This document shows positions 1 through 9,344 of a stretch of 64,000 nucleotides of DNA, piece after piece; position 1 is the stretch's first letter, and each line of letters starts with the position of its first letter. This DNA is from JALORV01 sp963775635 (GTDB taxonomy: Bacteria; Pseudomonadota; Gammaproteobacteria; Burkholderiales; Burkholderiaceae_F), in NCBI GenBank assembly GCA_963775635.1, contig CAVZJO010000013.1:1-64000 (forward strand). Direction: 5' to 3'. Under the pieces are notes generated by a model. It ran no database searches, was not told the DNA's origin, and saw only the letters and a list, made by a program, of their open reading frames with translations. The position numbers and the translations under genes were made by a program.

Positions 1-106
1 GTTAGGCCTCATTGCACTGCCACGGACATGACGAGGTCGGTGTGCGCGTGACCGCCAGCACCTACCTGGTGAAGGCCGCGTTCGACACGCAAGCGGGATC
101 GTAGAA
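1..106 (+). other. Window edge, possible gene tail
   Basis: One forward frame runs from a stop at position 3 to a stop at 102-104 and reads like a C-terminal tail (about 32 residues, ending in a stretch with V-T-A-S-T-Y-L-V-K). No start codon other than a TTG and no family signature is visible. It could be the end of a gene lying left of the window that is interrupted by a frameshift, or chance. The first seven bases match an integron R-prime core (GTTAGGC), but nothing else supports an attC here. Confidence 0.2.
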
Positions 107-172
107 TCACCGCCCCGAGCCGACTGCGGATTTTGCCGCAGCGAACGGAAATCAACTCCATAGGAGACTTCG

Positions 173-685
173 ATGTTCGCAGCTCGCTTGTCAGTGGGTT
201 TCATTTTGCTGGCTGCTGCGCTTACCGCGCGCGCCGAGCAGGTCGTCGTTACCATCAACGAGATCAGCGCCAGCGGCGTGGGTGCCCCAATCGGCACGGT
301 CACGCTATCGGACGGGCCAAGCGGGCTCGTCATCCAACCGAACCTCAAGCAGCTCGCGCCCGGCGAACACGGCTTTCACGTGCACACCAACCCCGATTGC
401 GGCGCGGCGAATGACGCGGCCGGCATGGCGGCCGGGGGCCACTACGATCCTGCGAAGTCTGAGAAACATCTCGGTCCGAAAGGCGACGGGCATCTTGGTG
501 ACCTTCCAGCGCTGGTCGTGGCGCCGGACGGTACCGCTACTCGGTCGATGACAGCCAGCCGACTGAAGGTCGCAGACGTGAAAGGCCGCGCGCTGATGAT
601 CCATGCGGGCGGCGATAACTATTCCGACCAGCCGAAACCGCTTGGTGGGGGCGGGGCACGCGTGGCCTGCGGCGTGATCAAGTAA
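173..685 (+). CDS. sodC: Periplasmic Cu/Zn superoxide dismutase
   Basis: This enzyme dismutates superoxide to peroxide and oxygen in the periplasm. The 170-residue protein begins with a signal peptide (about residues 1-22, ending A-R-A). The metal site is complete: H69 and H71 in the GFHVH motif, H90 in GGHYDP, H99, H107, D110 in GHLGDLP, and H144 in HAGGDNYSD. C76 and C166 are placed to form the usual disulfide, and the C-terminus carries the family sequence GGGGARVACGVI. Length is normal for bacterial SodC. An AGGAGA sequence precedes the ATG. It appears monocistronic. Identification rests on these motifs and is firm. Confidence 0.97.
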   Translation: MFAARLSVGFILLAAALTARAEQVVVTINEISASGVGAPIGTVTLSDGPSGLVIQPNLKQLAPGEHGFHVHTNPDCGAANDAAGMAAGGHYDPAKSEKHLGPKGDGHLGDLPALVVAPDGTATRSMTASRLKVADVKGRALMIHAGGDNYSDQPKPLGGGGARVACGVIK

Positions 686-1002
686 GGCGGTTATGAACAG
701 GCGAAGCTCGTCGCGCTTTGGCGCGGGTGGGCTTGGGGGCGGATCTGCCGAAGTTGGAGTGACATCGGAGACCGTCCCAATGCCCGAGCGAGCCGCTTCC
801 ACCCTGGTCTCGCCTCGACAGAGAGCGCGCAATTCTGTCCGCTTTCGCGCGATTCTGATCTCGGACCACGACGGCGACAATTGGCTGCGTGCGGTCTTCC
901 GGCCAGATGCGCGGATCTGGCATCCAACAGTGAGATGAGGACCGACCCGAATCGGCCGAGCAGTCGCCGGGACTGTCGAAGTGGTTGAGACCTCTCGGTC
1001 GG
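686..1002. other. Intergenic, no gene seen
   Basis: About 317 bases between sodC and the convergent monooxygenase-like gene. Open frames exist on both strands, but none shows family sequence, a good ribosome site or a sensible composition. I see no clear terminator. Confidence 0.5.
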
Positions 1003-1362
1003 CTAGGCCTTCCCGACTGCGTAACCGCTCGCCATGACCAGCCATTGCACGGCCATTTCGCCTTCGATGTATTCGTCACTGTCCACGACGAATTGCTTCA
1101 CGTAAGGTTTCTCGAAATGGCGACGAAGGGCCTCGACGTCTCTCCAGATCTCGAAAATGACGAAGAGATCAGGATCGAAACGGTCCCGGTGAATGTGAAA
1201 CTGCAGCGCTCCGGGCTCTGCTCGGGTCTGCTCGAGATCGGCGAGCATGCGCTGGTGGTAGGCGTCGGCGCGGCCGGGTTTCGCGCGATGTCGCGCGATG
1301 ACGCAGTACGGGCCGGATTCTCCAGTAGTGGGTTCCGGGAGTTTGGGCAGGACGATCGGCAT
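1003..1362 (-). CDS. Antibiotic biosynthesis monooxygenase-domain protein
   Basis: A 119-residue protein of the dimeric alpha/beta-barrel ABM fold. Typical features are a first strand (Y-C-V-I-A-R-H), K-P-G-R-A-D-A-Y, a central E-P-G-A-L-Q-F-H-I-H-R-D segment, F-E-I-W-R-D and an R-R-H-F-E-K-P-Y helix, in the order found in YgiN/ABM proteins. Members act as quinol or small-aromatic monooxygenases or as stress proteins; the substrate cannot be told from sequence. It is followed by, and probably co-transcribed with, the DUF1579 gene, 15 bases away on the same strand. Confidence 0.85.
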   Translation of the reverse strand: MPIVLPKLPEPTTGESGPYCVIARHRAKPGRADAYHQRMLADLEQTRAEPGALQFHIHRDRFDPDLFVIFEIWRDVEALRRHFEKPYVKQFVVDSDEYIEGEMAVQWLVMASGYAVGKA

Positions 1363-1377
1363 ACGGGAATCCCGGGA

Positions 1378-2004
1378 TTACTTGGCGCGCGTGTAGACCA
1401 TGCGCATCGCGAGCTGCTCCTTTCCGCCGGGCGGCGTGAAGTACAGCTCGGAAATGTGTCGATTGGGGCCTTCGATACGAAACACCGTCCGCTGCCCGAC
1501 GGACTTGCCAACGGTGCCCTCGCCGAGCACGCCCTGATCGGTGAAGACGCCGCTCATGTCAATCGGCATTCGTTCCCCGGAGCCGGGTTTCCCGAAATAG
1601 ATCATCATCGGCACAAACGGAGCGACGGTCACCCACTCGTAACGACGGTCGATGTTGCTGTATCCCAGCCATCCCCGGCGCCAGTAGGGCTTGCCCTCCA
1701 CCGTGCCTTCGGTCGTGTCTTCGATGTAGTGCCCGTCGGCGACCCAGACGCGCGTAGCGAGGACATCGCGCGATACGATCGGCGGCGCGTCCGGACTGCG
1801 TCCCATGGTTCCATAGATGCTCAGCTCCACGCGCCAAGAACCGACGAGCGGCGCCATCGCGGCGTGACCGGCGCCTTTTGCGCCTCGCTCCATCCAGGGC
1901 GGAACGACATCTTTCGCCGCTCCCGAAGGCGGACTTTGAGCTGGAGCGGGCAACGCGATGAGGCACGCCACTGCCAGCATTCCGGAGATCGGAATTCTCG
2001 TCAT
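1378..2004 (-). CDS. Exported DUF1579-family protein
   Basis: The chosen start is the internal ATG at 2004, because it gives a signal peptide (MTRIPISGMLAVACLIALPA, then PAQS). The mature part resembles the DUF1579 family: L-V-G-S-W-R-V near the N-terminus, a W-V-A-D-G-H-Y-I-E-D-T strand, and a G-W-L-G-Y-S-N-I-D-R-R-Y-E-W-V repeat-like strand. The family is a lipocalin-like beta barrel of unknown function. A start 20 codons upstream at 2064 is open but would hide the signal sequence. It probably forms an operon with the downstream ABM-domain gene. Confidence 0.8.
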   Translation of the reverse strand: MTRIPISGMLAVACLIALPAPAQSPPSGAAKDVVPPWMERGAKGAGHAAMAPLVGSWRVELSIYGTMGRSPDAPPIVSRDVLATRVWVADGHYIEDTTEGTVEGKPYWRRGWLGYSNIDRRYEWVTVAPFVPMMIYFGKPGSGERMPIDMSGVFTDQGVLGEGTVGKSVGQRTVFRIEGPNRHISELYFTPPGGKEQLAMRMVYTRAK

Positions 2005-2148
2005 CGGCGGTTCTTCAAGCCAAGCACCCCATCGGTTGATCCTATCGGCTGGCACATCCGCCATCCATGACTGTTCGTCTCGAATCGTTTACGTTTCGTC
2101 CGATCAGTGAACCAGCGCGTCAGGAAGAGGCGCAATCTCAGGCACGCC

Positions 2149-3155
2149 TCAGGCCACCTGTGCGTGATCGCGTCGATTGCGGGCTGCGTCCGCGGCCGCC
2201 ACTTTGTCAGCTGATTTTCGAAAGGTGACCGGCGGCGCGCCCATCACTCGTTTGAAGGAGCGACTGAACGCCGCTACTGACTCGTAGCCGAGATTGGAGG
2301 CTACTTGATCCACAGTGCGTTGCTCCGTGCGTAACCAGCGAGCGGCCAAGTGCATCCGCCAACGGGCCACATACTTTGCCGGTGACGCGCCCAGCAAAGC
2401 GGTGAAGCGCTCGGAAAAGATCGAGCGTGACATCCCAGCGGCGGCCGCCAGCGCCTCCACGCTCCACTCCCCTTCAGGTTCACGATGAAAGGCCGCCAGT
2501 GCTCGGCCGATCTGTGGCTCGCGCACCGCCGCGAGCCAGCCGGACGTATCGTCCGGATGAGATTCCACCCACTCACGCACAAGGCGCGCGATCACCGAAT
2601 CCGCCAGGCGGGTCATAACCGTTGCCGCCCCGATGCGCTGGTCGCTGACCTCACTCGCCATGGCTTCCAGAAGAGCGACCAGTGTTGGGTCGTGCGTCGC
2701 TTTCGCCCGCACGACCAGAACCGACGGCATCAGCTCGAGTAACGGATGAACCGCGGGCTCGTCGAAGCTCACACCGCAACAGACGAGAAGCGATCGTGGA
2801 CCGTTGCCACCCGTGCGTAATCGGTACGTGAAGTCGCCAGCTGCTCTGCACCCAAGTCTTCGATTCGCATGCTCATCGCGCCGGGCTGGGCAAGCAAGCG
2901 ATGGCCGGTTCCATGCGGAAGGAAGACGAGATCACCGGCGCTGAGCAGGACGGGCTCCCTGCCAGACGCCTGCAGCCAGCAGTGTCCTTTGATCACGCAA
3001 TGAAGCGTGGCATCCGCCTGCGCCGGTAGTTCGATTCCCCAGGGTTCGGCCACCTCGCAGCGACAATAGTGCGCGCCTGCCAGGCGTAGATCCTGCAGCA
3101 CTTGACTCAGTGAATCCGGAGTCACGTCTTTGCCGTGGGAACGACTGCGTTGCAT
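2149..3155 (-). pseudogene. Cupin_6/AraC regulator split by frameshift
   Basis: Two overlapping frames make up one AraC-type regulator. The upstream part (3155 to 2769) encodes the N-terminal cupin_6 ligand domain. The downstream part (2772 to 2149) encodes the linker, from the conserved S-F-D-E-P-A-V-H-P-L-L, and two helix-turn-helix motifs (V-E-A-L-A-A-A-A-G-M-S-R-S-I-F-S and V-D-Q-V-A-S-N-L-G-Y-E-S-V-A-A-F-S-R-S-F-K). In relatives the two are one polypeptide with a L-V-C-C-G-V-x-F-D-E junction. That junction is present in the second frame just upstream of its GTG, so a one-base shift near 2775-2790 is the simplest reading. The frames overlap as GTGA, so translational coupling of two polypeptides cannot be excluded. 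Regulators of this class often control a nearby oxidoreductase; none is adjacent here. Confidence 0.85.
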
Positions 3156-3305
3156 CTTGTCTCCCGACAGTTCATCTTGCCGACGATCGGAACCAAAGCA
3201 TTGCAGTTTGTCCCGCCGCCGCCCAGCCTAGCGCATCGCAGCGGAACCATTGGTCGCAGTTCGTCCCAAAACGGAAGCATCGCATCGCAGTTAGTCCAAG
3301 GGACG
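3138..3305. repeat. Four degenerate direct repeats before AraC gene
   Basis: Read on the minus strand, a motif close to GGGACNAACTGCNATGC followed by NNTGGTTCC recurs about every 30-55 bases: near 3273-3305, 3243-3272, 3189-3220 and, more degenerate, 3138-3170. The last copy covers the ATG of the cupin-AraC gene. Spacing and position suggest regulator binding sites or a small intergenic repeat family. Confidence 0.5.
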
Positions 3306-3389
3306 CTTCTACCGGCAGAACGCGACCCATAGTCGCCATCACAGATCGCCAAGCGCAGACGCGACAGGAGCGTCGGCTTGAATGAATTT

Positions 3390-3779
3390 TTAGGCCGCAG
3401 CGAGCGCACTGACCATGACGTAATACCCATCAGGATCACGGAGTGCGAATTCTCTGGTGCCGGTATTCGGGTTCAAATGGGGTTCTTCCTCCAGTCCAGC
3501 GACAAGGGCGCGTGCCCGAAGCAGCGTCTCATTGAAGTCATCCACACGAAAGAACATGAGTAGTCCATTGCCAGGCTGAGCATGATCGGGACTGGTCAGT
3601 GGTGGATGCTCGTGGGCTCCCCACTGGTGGAGGCAAAGCAGGACCGTTCCATCGGTGTCTAGTATTTGTCCGAAGTAATCATGAGCGGGATTCGTTTCCG
3701 GTTGACCAAACAGCGACTGATACCACTTGAAGCTGCGAGCAACATCGGCAACACCGATGATTGTCCACGTGCGTTTCAT
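3390..3779 (-). CDS. VOC family (glyoxalase/bleomycin-resistance-like) protein
   Basis: A 129-residue single-domain protein of the vicinal-oxygen-chelate fold. It opens T-I-I-G-V-A-D-V-A-R-S-F-K-W-Y-Q-S-L-F-G, has the middle strand L-L-M-F-F-R-V-D-D-F, and ends F-A-L-R-D-P-D-G-Y-Y-V-M-V, the usual fold signature. Such proteins bind a metal and act as dioxygenases, isomerases or drug-binding proteins; the substrate is not deducible. An AGGAGG ribosome site lies just upstream of the ATG. Confidence 0.87.
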   Translation of the reverse strand: MKRTWTIIGVADVARSFKWYQSLFGQPETNPAHDYFGQILDTDGTVLLCLHQWGAHEHPPLTSPDHAQPGNGLLMFFRVDDFNETLLRARALVAGLEEEPHLNPNTGTREFALRDPDGYYVMVSALAAA

Positions 3780-3897
3780 CGCTTCCTCCTGTGCCCTAAC
3801 TCGAGCGAGGCAACTCCAGGTTCAATTCCAGTTGGCCTCGTTGTCCAACCCTGGCTTTGGCTTCCCGAAGCAGCAGCCGCGCCAAGCCGATCAACGA

Positions 3898-6800
3898 CTA
3901 TTCGAGCTCGACGCCGTCGATCTTGGCACTGCAGCACTCGGCCAGGGTGTGCGCGATGTCGCGCGCCACCAGCGGTTTAGCGAGGACATCGCTGATGCCG
4001 AGAGCACGCGCGCGTTCGACCAGCGCCGGGGTCACGTAGCCGGTCATCAGCACGATCGGAATGTCCGGCCGGATGCGGCGGATCTCGCGCGCGAGCTCGC
4101 AGCCGGTCATTTCGGGCATCGCTTCGTCGGAAAACACGACGTCGAAGCGCTCAGGCGTTGCGCGGAAGGTAGCGAGGGCGGCCGTGCTCGATGCGAAGCC
4201 GACCGGCTCGTAGCCGAGCGCGGCCATCGTCTCTTCGCCGAGCCGGACCAGCGTCTCCTCGTCGTCGACGAGAAGGATCGTCTCGCCGTTGCCGTCGACG
4301 ACCGGATCGCTCTGCGCCTCGGTCGTTTGCGCGCTGCCATGCCACGGCAGGTAGACCGTGAAGTCGCTGCCGACACCCACGCGGCTGCCGACTTCGATGC
4401 CTCCGCCCAGGTCGGTAACGATGCCGTGCACCAACGACAACCCGAGCCCGGTGCCAACGCCGACGACCTTCGTCGTGAAGAACGGATCGAATATGCGTTC
4501 GAGTACGTCTGGTGCGATCCCGGAGCCGGTGTCACGCACGCAGAGCCTGACATAGCAGCCAGGCGCGAGTTGCGTCGTCGCGACGCGCCTCCACTCGACA
4601 AGTTGAACGGTTTCCACGGAAACACCCAGCGTGCCGCTCGAGCGCATCGCCTGCACGGCGTTCGTGCACAGGTTCATTACGACCTGATGGATCTGCGTCG
4701 CATCGCCCAGCACCGCGGCATCGCCGGCGGCCAGTTGACGCTCGAGCCGCACGCCCAGCGGCAGCGATGCAGCGATAGCGGCGAGCGCCTCTTCGACGAC
4801 AGCCTGCACGTTCACCGGCGCGCGTTCAGCGGCGCCGCTGCGGCTGAATGCGAGGATGCGCTCGACCAGTGACTTCGCCCGCAGCGCGGCGCTGATCGCA
4901 GCATCAACGTGCCGACGCAGCGCCGTACCTGCCGCGGCATCGCGCTGCGCCATCTCGCCATAGCCGAGGATCGCCGCGAGGATGTTGTTGAAGTCGTGCG
5001 CGATGCCGCCCGCCAGCGTTCCGATCGCTTCGATCTTCTGCGACTGGCGCAGTTGCGCCTCGAGCCGGTCGCGCTCGGCCTCGGCGTTCTTGCGCTCGGT
5101 GATGTCTTCGACCGAACCGGCCATCCGGTACGGCTGACCCTGCTCGTCGCGCACCGCCACGCCGCGCTCACGGAACCAGCGCCAGCTGTCCGACCGACGG
5201 TGGTGGATGCGATATTCGACCTCCCAGTGCGCGCCGGCGCCCGCAAGGTACGCATGCAGCGCGTCGTGAACCGGCTTCTCGTCGTCGGGGTGATAGCGGA
5301 ACTGGCTCCACCATTCGTCGCACGGACGCAGCGGCTCGCCCGGATCGAGACCGAGCAGTTCCTGCGCGCGAGCCGAAAAGAAGAAGGTCTGGCAGCGCAT
5401 GTCCCAGTCCCACATGCCTTCGTTCGATCCCGCGATCGCGAGCTGGTAGCGTTCTTCCGACTCGCGCAGCGCCTGCTCGGTGCGCTTGTGCGCATCGATA
5501 TCGCTGATCGAGCCCGCCCAACGCGTCGCCGCGCCGTCGACGCCAAGCAGGTGCCGCCCGCGCACGCGAACCCAGCGATAGCTGCCGTCGGGTTGGCGCA
5601 TCCGGCAATCGGCCTCCTGCACCTGGTCGCCGTTGCATGGCTGACGGCGGAACATCTGCTTCAGGCCAGGCTCGTCGTCCGGATGGATATCGACCAGAGC
5701 TAGCCATTCGTCGTGCGTGCGCACCGCGACGCCGGAGTCGATACCGGCGATGCGCATTGCGCGCTCCGACGCGAACATGCGGTCGCTCGTGATGTCCCAG
5801 TCGAGGATGCCGTCGTTGGTGCCGGCCACGGCGAGCGCGAAGCGCTGCTCGCTCTCGCGCAGCGCTTCTTCGGCGCGTTTGCGCTCCGTGATGTCGACCG
5901 TCGAGCCGGCCGTGCGGTCGGGACGGCCGTCAGCATCCCGGAAGCACTGCCCGCGGCTATGGACCCAGCGCACTTCGCCTGTGCGCGGATCGACGATTCG
6001 AAACTCGGCGCTCAGCCGCGGCGTCAGTCCTGCCAGATGATCTTCGACCGCGCGTTGCGTGCGCTCGCGGTCGTCCGGGTGCATCGGCACGCGCGCCCGC
6101 CACTCGGTGCGCGTCGCCGGCGGAGCGCCCACGTCCGTCCCGGTGAGCCGGTGCAGCTGCGGCGACGAGTAGAGCTCGTCGGTCTTCACGTTCCAGACCC
6201 AATGCGCCTCGTCCGAGCCGGTCATCGCGATCGCGTAGCGCTCCTCGGATTGGCGTAGCGCTTCCTCGGCGCGGCGCTGCGCATCGATATCGACGACCGA
6301 CCCGGCCATCCGGTAGGGTTTGCCGGCGGCGTCGCGGACGCACAGGGCGCGGATGCGCAGCCAGCGGTACTCGCCGTCGTCGTGACGCACACGGTAATCA
6401 GCCTCGTAGGCCGGAGTCTCGCCCGCCAGATGCGCGCGGATGCACTCGGCGCGCAACGCCACATCTTCCGGATGCACGCGCAGCGACGCGACGAGGTCTT
6501 CGAGCGACTGCAGCTCGGGCTCCGGTGGCAGGCCCTGCAGCTCGCGCGCACGCCTCGATTCGAACGCCATCCCGGCCTCGAGATCCCAGTCCCAGATTCC
6601 GACATCCGAGCCGGCGACGGCAAGCGCAAAACGCTCCTCGCTCACCCGGAACGCCTCCTCGGCGCGCTTGCGCTCGGTGTTGTCGATGCTGATGCCGGCG
6701 ACGCGCACAACCCGGCCGTCGGCGTCGCAGAAGACCTGCGCACGCGTTGTGATCCAGAGCACGGTGCCGTCGCGCTGCACGACGCGGTGCTCGAAATCGA

Positions 6801-8445
6801 CCCGCGTTAGCTTGCCGGCGAGGATGTCGTTGGCGATATTGACCACGCGCTCGCGGTCGTCGGGATGCAGCGGCAGCCGCGCGAGGTACTCGGTGCGCGA
6901 CGCCGGCTGCCTCTCAGGCGGCAGGCCGTACAGCTCGTTCAGCGCGCCCGAAACGAACAGTGCATCGGTTGCGACGTCCCAAACCCAGTGGCCGCCGCGC
7001 ACGCCGGACATCGCAAGCGCGTAGCGCTCCTCCGACTGGCGGTGCTCTTCTTCAGCGCGCCGGCGCGCGTCGATGTCGCTCACCGACCCAGCCATGCGCA
7101 GCGCCTGGCCTTTCGCATCGCGCACGCACACGCCGCGGGCGCGGACCCAGCGATAACGGCCATCCGAATGGCGCACCCGGTACTCGAACTCATACAACGG
7201 TGTCTTGCCGGCCATGTGCGCTTCGACCGCCGCCAGCCGGGGCGCGACGTCCTCGGGGTGGACTTGTATCTGCGCGAACCACTCCGCGCGCGGCGTCTTC
7301 TCTGGCCCCGGAGGCAGGCCGTACAACTCTCTCGCCCGCGCCGACGCGAAGACCATGTCGGTGGCCCGGGTCCAGTCCCAGATGCCGTCGTCGGAGCCCT
7401 CCACCGCGAGGGCAAAACGCTCGCGCGACGCTTGCAGGGACTCGTGCGCGGTGTCGAGCCGGCGCAACTGGCGCATCACGATCGCCAGCAGCAGCGCCGC
7501 CAGCAAGCCGAGCGCGAGGGTGCGCGCCGCCGTACCTGTCGACTGAGCGCGCCACCCGGCGAGTGCAGCATCGACATCACGCGAGACCACAACCACCAGC
7601 GGATAATCGGGTACGACCCGCGCCGCGGCAAAGCGCTCTACGCCGTCGATCGGGCTGCGGGCGCGCAGTGGCCCAGGCTCGTTGCCGGCCCGCACCGCGA
7701 GGGTCGAGTCGAGCGGCGGGTACGTCCTGCCGAGCGAGTTTTCCACCGGCGGATAGCGCGCGAGCAGCGACCCATTGCGATGGAGCAAGGTCACGGTGGT
7801 CGCGGCATCCGTCCGGATGTCGCGGTAGAAGTCCTGGAAGTAGGCGACCAGACCTCGTGCGCCAATCAGGCCGGCGAATTCACCGGATGGCTTCTCCAGC
7901 CGGCGCCCAAGCGGCAGCCACCACACGTCGTCGTCGGCGCGAGACACGTTGGCGATGCCGAGCTCCACCGTCGGGTCAGCGCGTAGAGCTTGGAAGCCGG
8001 GCAGATCGGCAATGCTGCGCGTGGGGGACGGCCGCGACCGCGCGACCGCATCACCGTTCGCGTCGTACATGCAGAAGCCGTCGATCTGCTTCAGGCCGAC
8101 GGACAACTCGTTCAGATAGGATTGCAGCTCGTCCGGACTCAGGCGGGCGAGGCGGCCGCGCTTGTACTCGGCGGCGAAATGGCGCAGCACCACATCGATC
8201 GCCTGCACGCTGCGCGCAGTCTGATCGGCGATCACGCGGGCCTGTGTCTCGAGCTCGCGATCGGTGTCGGCGGCCGCGGTGCCGTAGCTGCGCACGATGT
8301 CCCATAGCGCCAGCATCGCGATCGCAGCGATGAACAGCCCGCCGACCCAGGGGATCGCACGCCACGACCAGCGTAGCGGCCGAAGGGATTTGATCGACGC
8401 GGCAAGGCTCATCACGACGCGCGGTTTGCGTGGGCTCGACGCCAC
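3898..8445 (-). CDS. Hybrid sensor histidine kinase, six PAS domains plus receiver
   Basis: A 1515-residue inner-membrane sensor. Two membrane segments (about residues 35-55 and 312-332) flank a periplasmic Cache-type sensor domain with D-G-F-C-M-Y-D-A-N-G-D and F-A-G-L-I-G-A-R-G-L. Six consecutive PAS/PAC units follow (about 340-1115). Each begins R-x-S-E-x-R-[FY]-x-L-A-[VM]-x-G and contains a W-[DV]-W motif, and successive units look like tandem duplications. The kinase core has H1150 in G-G-I-A-H-D-F-N-N, an N-box near 1258, and D-T-G-S-G-I and G-T-G-L-G-L nucleotide-binding motifs. The C-terminal receiver has D1394/D1395, phospho-acceptor D1440 and K1490. No response regulator gene is adjacent, so the output partner is unknown. 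The dense PAS array suggests several bound ligands or cofactors. Confidence 0.95.
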   Translation of the reverse strand: MASSPRKPRVVMSLAASIKSLRPLRWSWRAIPWVGGLFIAAIAMLALWDIVRSYGTAAADTDRELETQARVIADQTARSVQAIDVVLRHFAAEYKRGRLARLSPDELQSYLNELSVGLKQIDGFCMYDANGDAVARSRPSPTRSIADLPGFQALRADPTVELGIANVSRADDDVWWLPLGRRLEKPSGEFAGLIGARGLVAYFQDFYRDIRTDAATTVTLLHRNGSLLARYPPVENSLGRTYPPLDSTLAVRAGNEPGPLRARSPIDGVERFAAARVVPDYPLVVVVSRDVDAALAGWRAQSTGTAARTLALGLLAALLLAIVMRQLRRLDTAHESLQASRERFALAVEGSDDGIWDWTRATDMVFASARARELYGLPPGPEKTPRAEWFAQIQVHPEDVAPRLAAVEAHMAGKTPLYEFEYRVRHSDGRYRWVRARGVCVRDAKGQALRMAGSVSDIDARRRAEEEHRQSEERYALAMSGVRGGHWVWDVATDALFVSGALNELYGLPPERQPASRTEYLARLPLHPDDRERVVNIANDILAGKLTRVDFEHRVVQRDGTVLWITTRAQVFCDADGRVVRVAGISIDNTERKRAEEAFRVSEERFALAVAGSDVGIWDWDLEAGMAFESRRARELQGLPPEPELQSLEDLVASLRVHPEDVALRAECIRAHLAGETPAYEADYRVRHDDGEYRWLRIRALCVRDAAGKPYRMAGSVVDIDAQRRAEEALRQSEERYAIAMTGSDEAHWVWNVKTDELYSSPQLHRLTGTDVGAPPATRTEWRARVPMHPDDRERTQRAVEDHLAGLTPRLSAEFRIVDPRTGEVRWVHSRGQCFRDADGRPDRTAGSTVDITERKRAEEALRESEQRFALAVAGTNDGILDWDITSDRMFASERAMRIAGIDSGVAVRTHDEWLALVDIHPDDEPGLKQMFRRQPCNGDQVQEADCRMRQPDGSYRWVRVRGRHLLGVDGAATRWAGSISDIDAHKRTEQALRESEERYQLAIAGSNEGMWDWDMRCQTFFFSARAQELLGLDPGEPLRPCDEWWSQFRYHPDDEKPVHDALHAYLAGAGAHWEVEYRIHHRRSDSWRWFRERGVAVRDEQGQPYRMAGSVEDITERKNAEAERDRLEAQLRQSQKIEAIGTLAGGIAHDFNNILAAILGYGEMAQRDAAAGTALRRHVDAAISAALRAKSLVERILAFSRSGAAERAPVNVQAVVEEALAAIAASLPLGVRLERQLAAGDAAVLGDATQIHQVVMNLCTNAVQAMRSSGTLGVSVETVQLVEWRRVATTQLAPGCYVRLCVRDTGSGIAPDVLERIFDPFFTTKVVGVGTGLGLSLVHGIVTDLGGGIEVGSRVGVGSDFTVYLPWHGSAQTTEAQSDPVVDGNGETILLVDDEETLVRLGEETMAALGYEPVGFASSTAALATFRATPERFDVVFSDEAMPEMTGCELAREIRRIRPDIPIVLMTGYVTPALVERARALGISDVLAKPLVARDIAHTLAECCSAKIDGVELE

Positions 8446-8868
8446 TAACGCAACAGTAGCCGGCCACGCGCTGATGACGGCGCACGCTCGCGCTACCGAG
8501 CCGCAAACAGCCGACAGCTGCGAACGGTGGCGTGGGCAGGCTACAGTTGTACGCGCTGCGGCTGCGCCCTCTGCCTCCTCTGAACCCTGTACCGTGGCGG
8601 CGCTGTGTTGCGGGCTCGTTTCGCCACTCGGTTGCTGCGATTACAGTTGCAATAGAAGGCGGATGCCGCAAGATGAGACGCGAGGCACATCCCAGGGTCT
8701 GCGCGTTCGATGCCCGACGTGCATGCTCAGTGCGTCGGCCGCAGTCCAGCCCGTGAATCCTGCACGGGCGCGGCGCCTGCAAATCGCGGCGGGTGACTTT
8801 CGCCCGGGTGTTCAACGGCCGCAAATGGGCCGCGTGCGGAAGTTCAAGGATGAAGAGCTGTCCAAGTG
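8446..8868. other. Intergenic, no gene seen
   Basis: 423 bases upstream of the large kinase gene, presumably carrying its promoter. Neither strand offers a convincing coding frame and I see no strong palindrome or terminator. Confidence 0.45.
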
Positions 8869-9312
8869 TCACGAGCCGCTGACCATGTTCGTGTAGCGGC
8901 GCTGCATCTCTTCTGGGCTCACATCCTCGATGTGATGGCCGATCAGCCAGCGATGGCCAAACGGATCGCGCACGGCGCCGCCGCGCTCGCCGTAAAACTC
9001 GTCCTGCGGCGCTCGTTCCAGCGTGGCGCCGACTCCCACTGCGCGGTCGATCATCGCGTCGGCGTTGTCGACGTGCAGGTGGATTGTCACTGGCGAGGCG
9101 CCAATGGTCGAGGCCGAACGGATCCCGCACTCCGGATACTCGTCACACAGCATGATGGTCGTGCCGCCGAAGTCCAGCTCCGCATGGCCGATGCGGCCGC
9201 TGGGCTCGGTGAGGCGAAACTTCTCAGTGGCTCCGAATGCGCGGCCATAAAAGTCGATGGCCGCGGCAGCGTCCGACACGCACAGGTAGGCAAAGACTTC
9301 GTTGATCTTCAT
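8869..9312 (-). CDS. VOC family protein, PhnB-like
   Basis: 147 residues from the ATG at 9312; an upstream in-frame start at 9348 would add an implausible extension. It has the PhnB/YdcN-type VOC pattern: V-S-D-A-A-A-A-I-D-F-Y-G-R-A-F-G-A at the N-terminus, V-T-I-H-L-H-V-D-N-A-D in the middle, and E-F-Y-G-E-R-G-G-A-V-R-D-P-F-G-H-R-W near the end. Substrate unknown. The gene follows an AraC regulator 32 bases upstream on the same strand, a common regulator/VOC pairing. Confidence 0.88.
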   Translation of the reverse strand: MKINEVFAYLCVSDAAAAIDFYGRAFGATEKFRLTEPSGRIGHAELDFGGTTIMLCDEYPECGIRSASTIGASPVTIHLHVDNADAMIDRAVGVGATLERAPQDEFYGERGGAVRDPFGHRWLIGHHIEDVSPEEMQRRYTNMVSGS

Positions 9313-9344
9313 GGAACACCCGGTGAGTTGACCAGGCCCGATGA

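Noticed and set aside
1..7. GTTAGGC at the very start of the window, like an attC right core
   Set aside because: No left core, inner boxes or hairpin can be seen because the window starts here, and the following sequence is not cassette-like.
305..1045. Long open frame on the minus strand over sodC
   Set aside because: Antisense to a certain gene; no family sequence and arginine-rich composition typical of GC-rich shadow frames.
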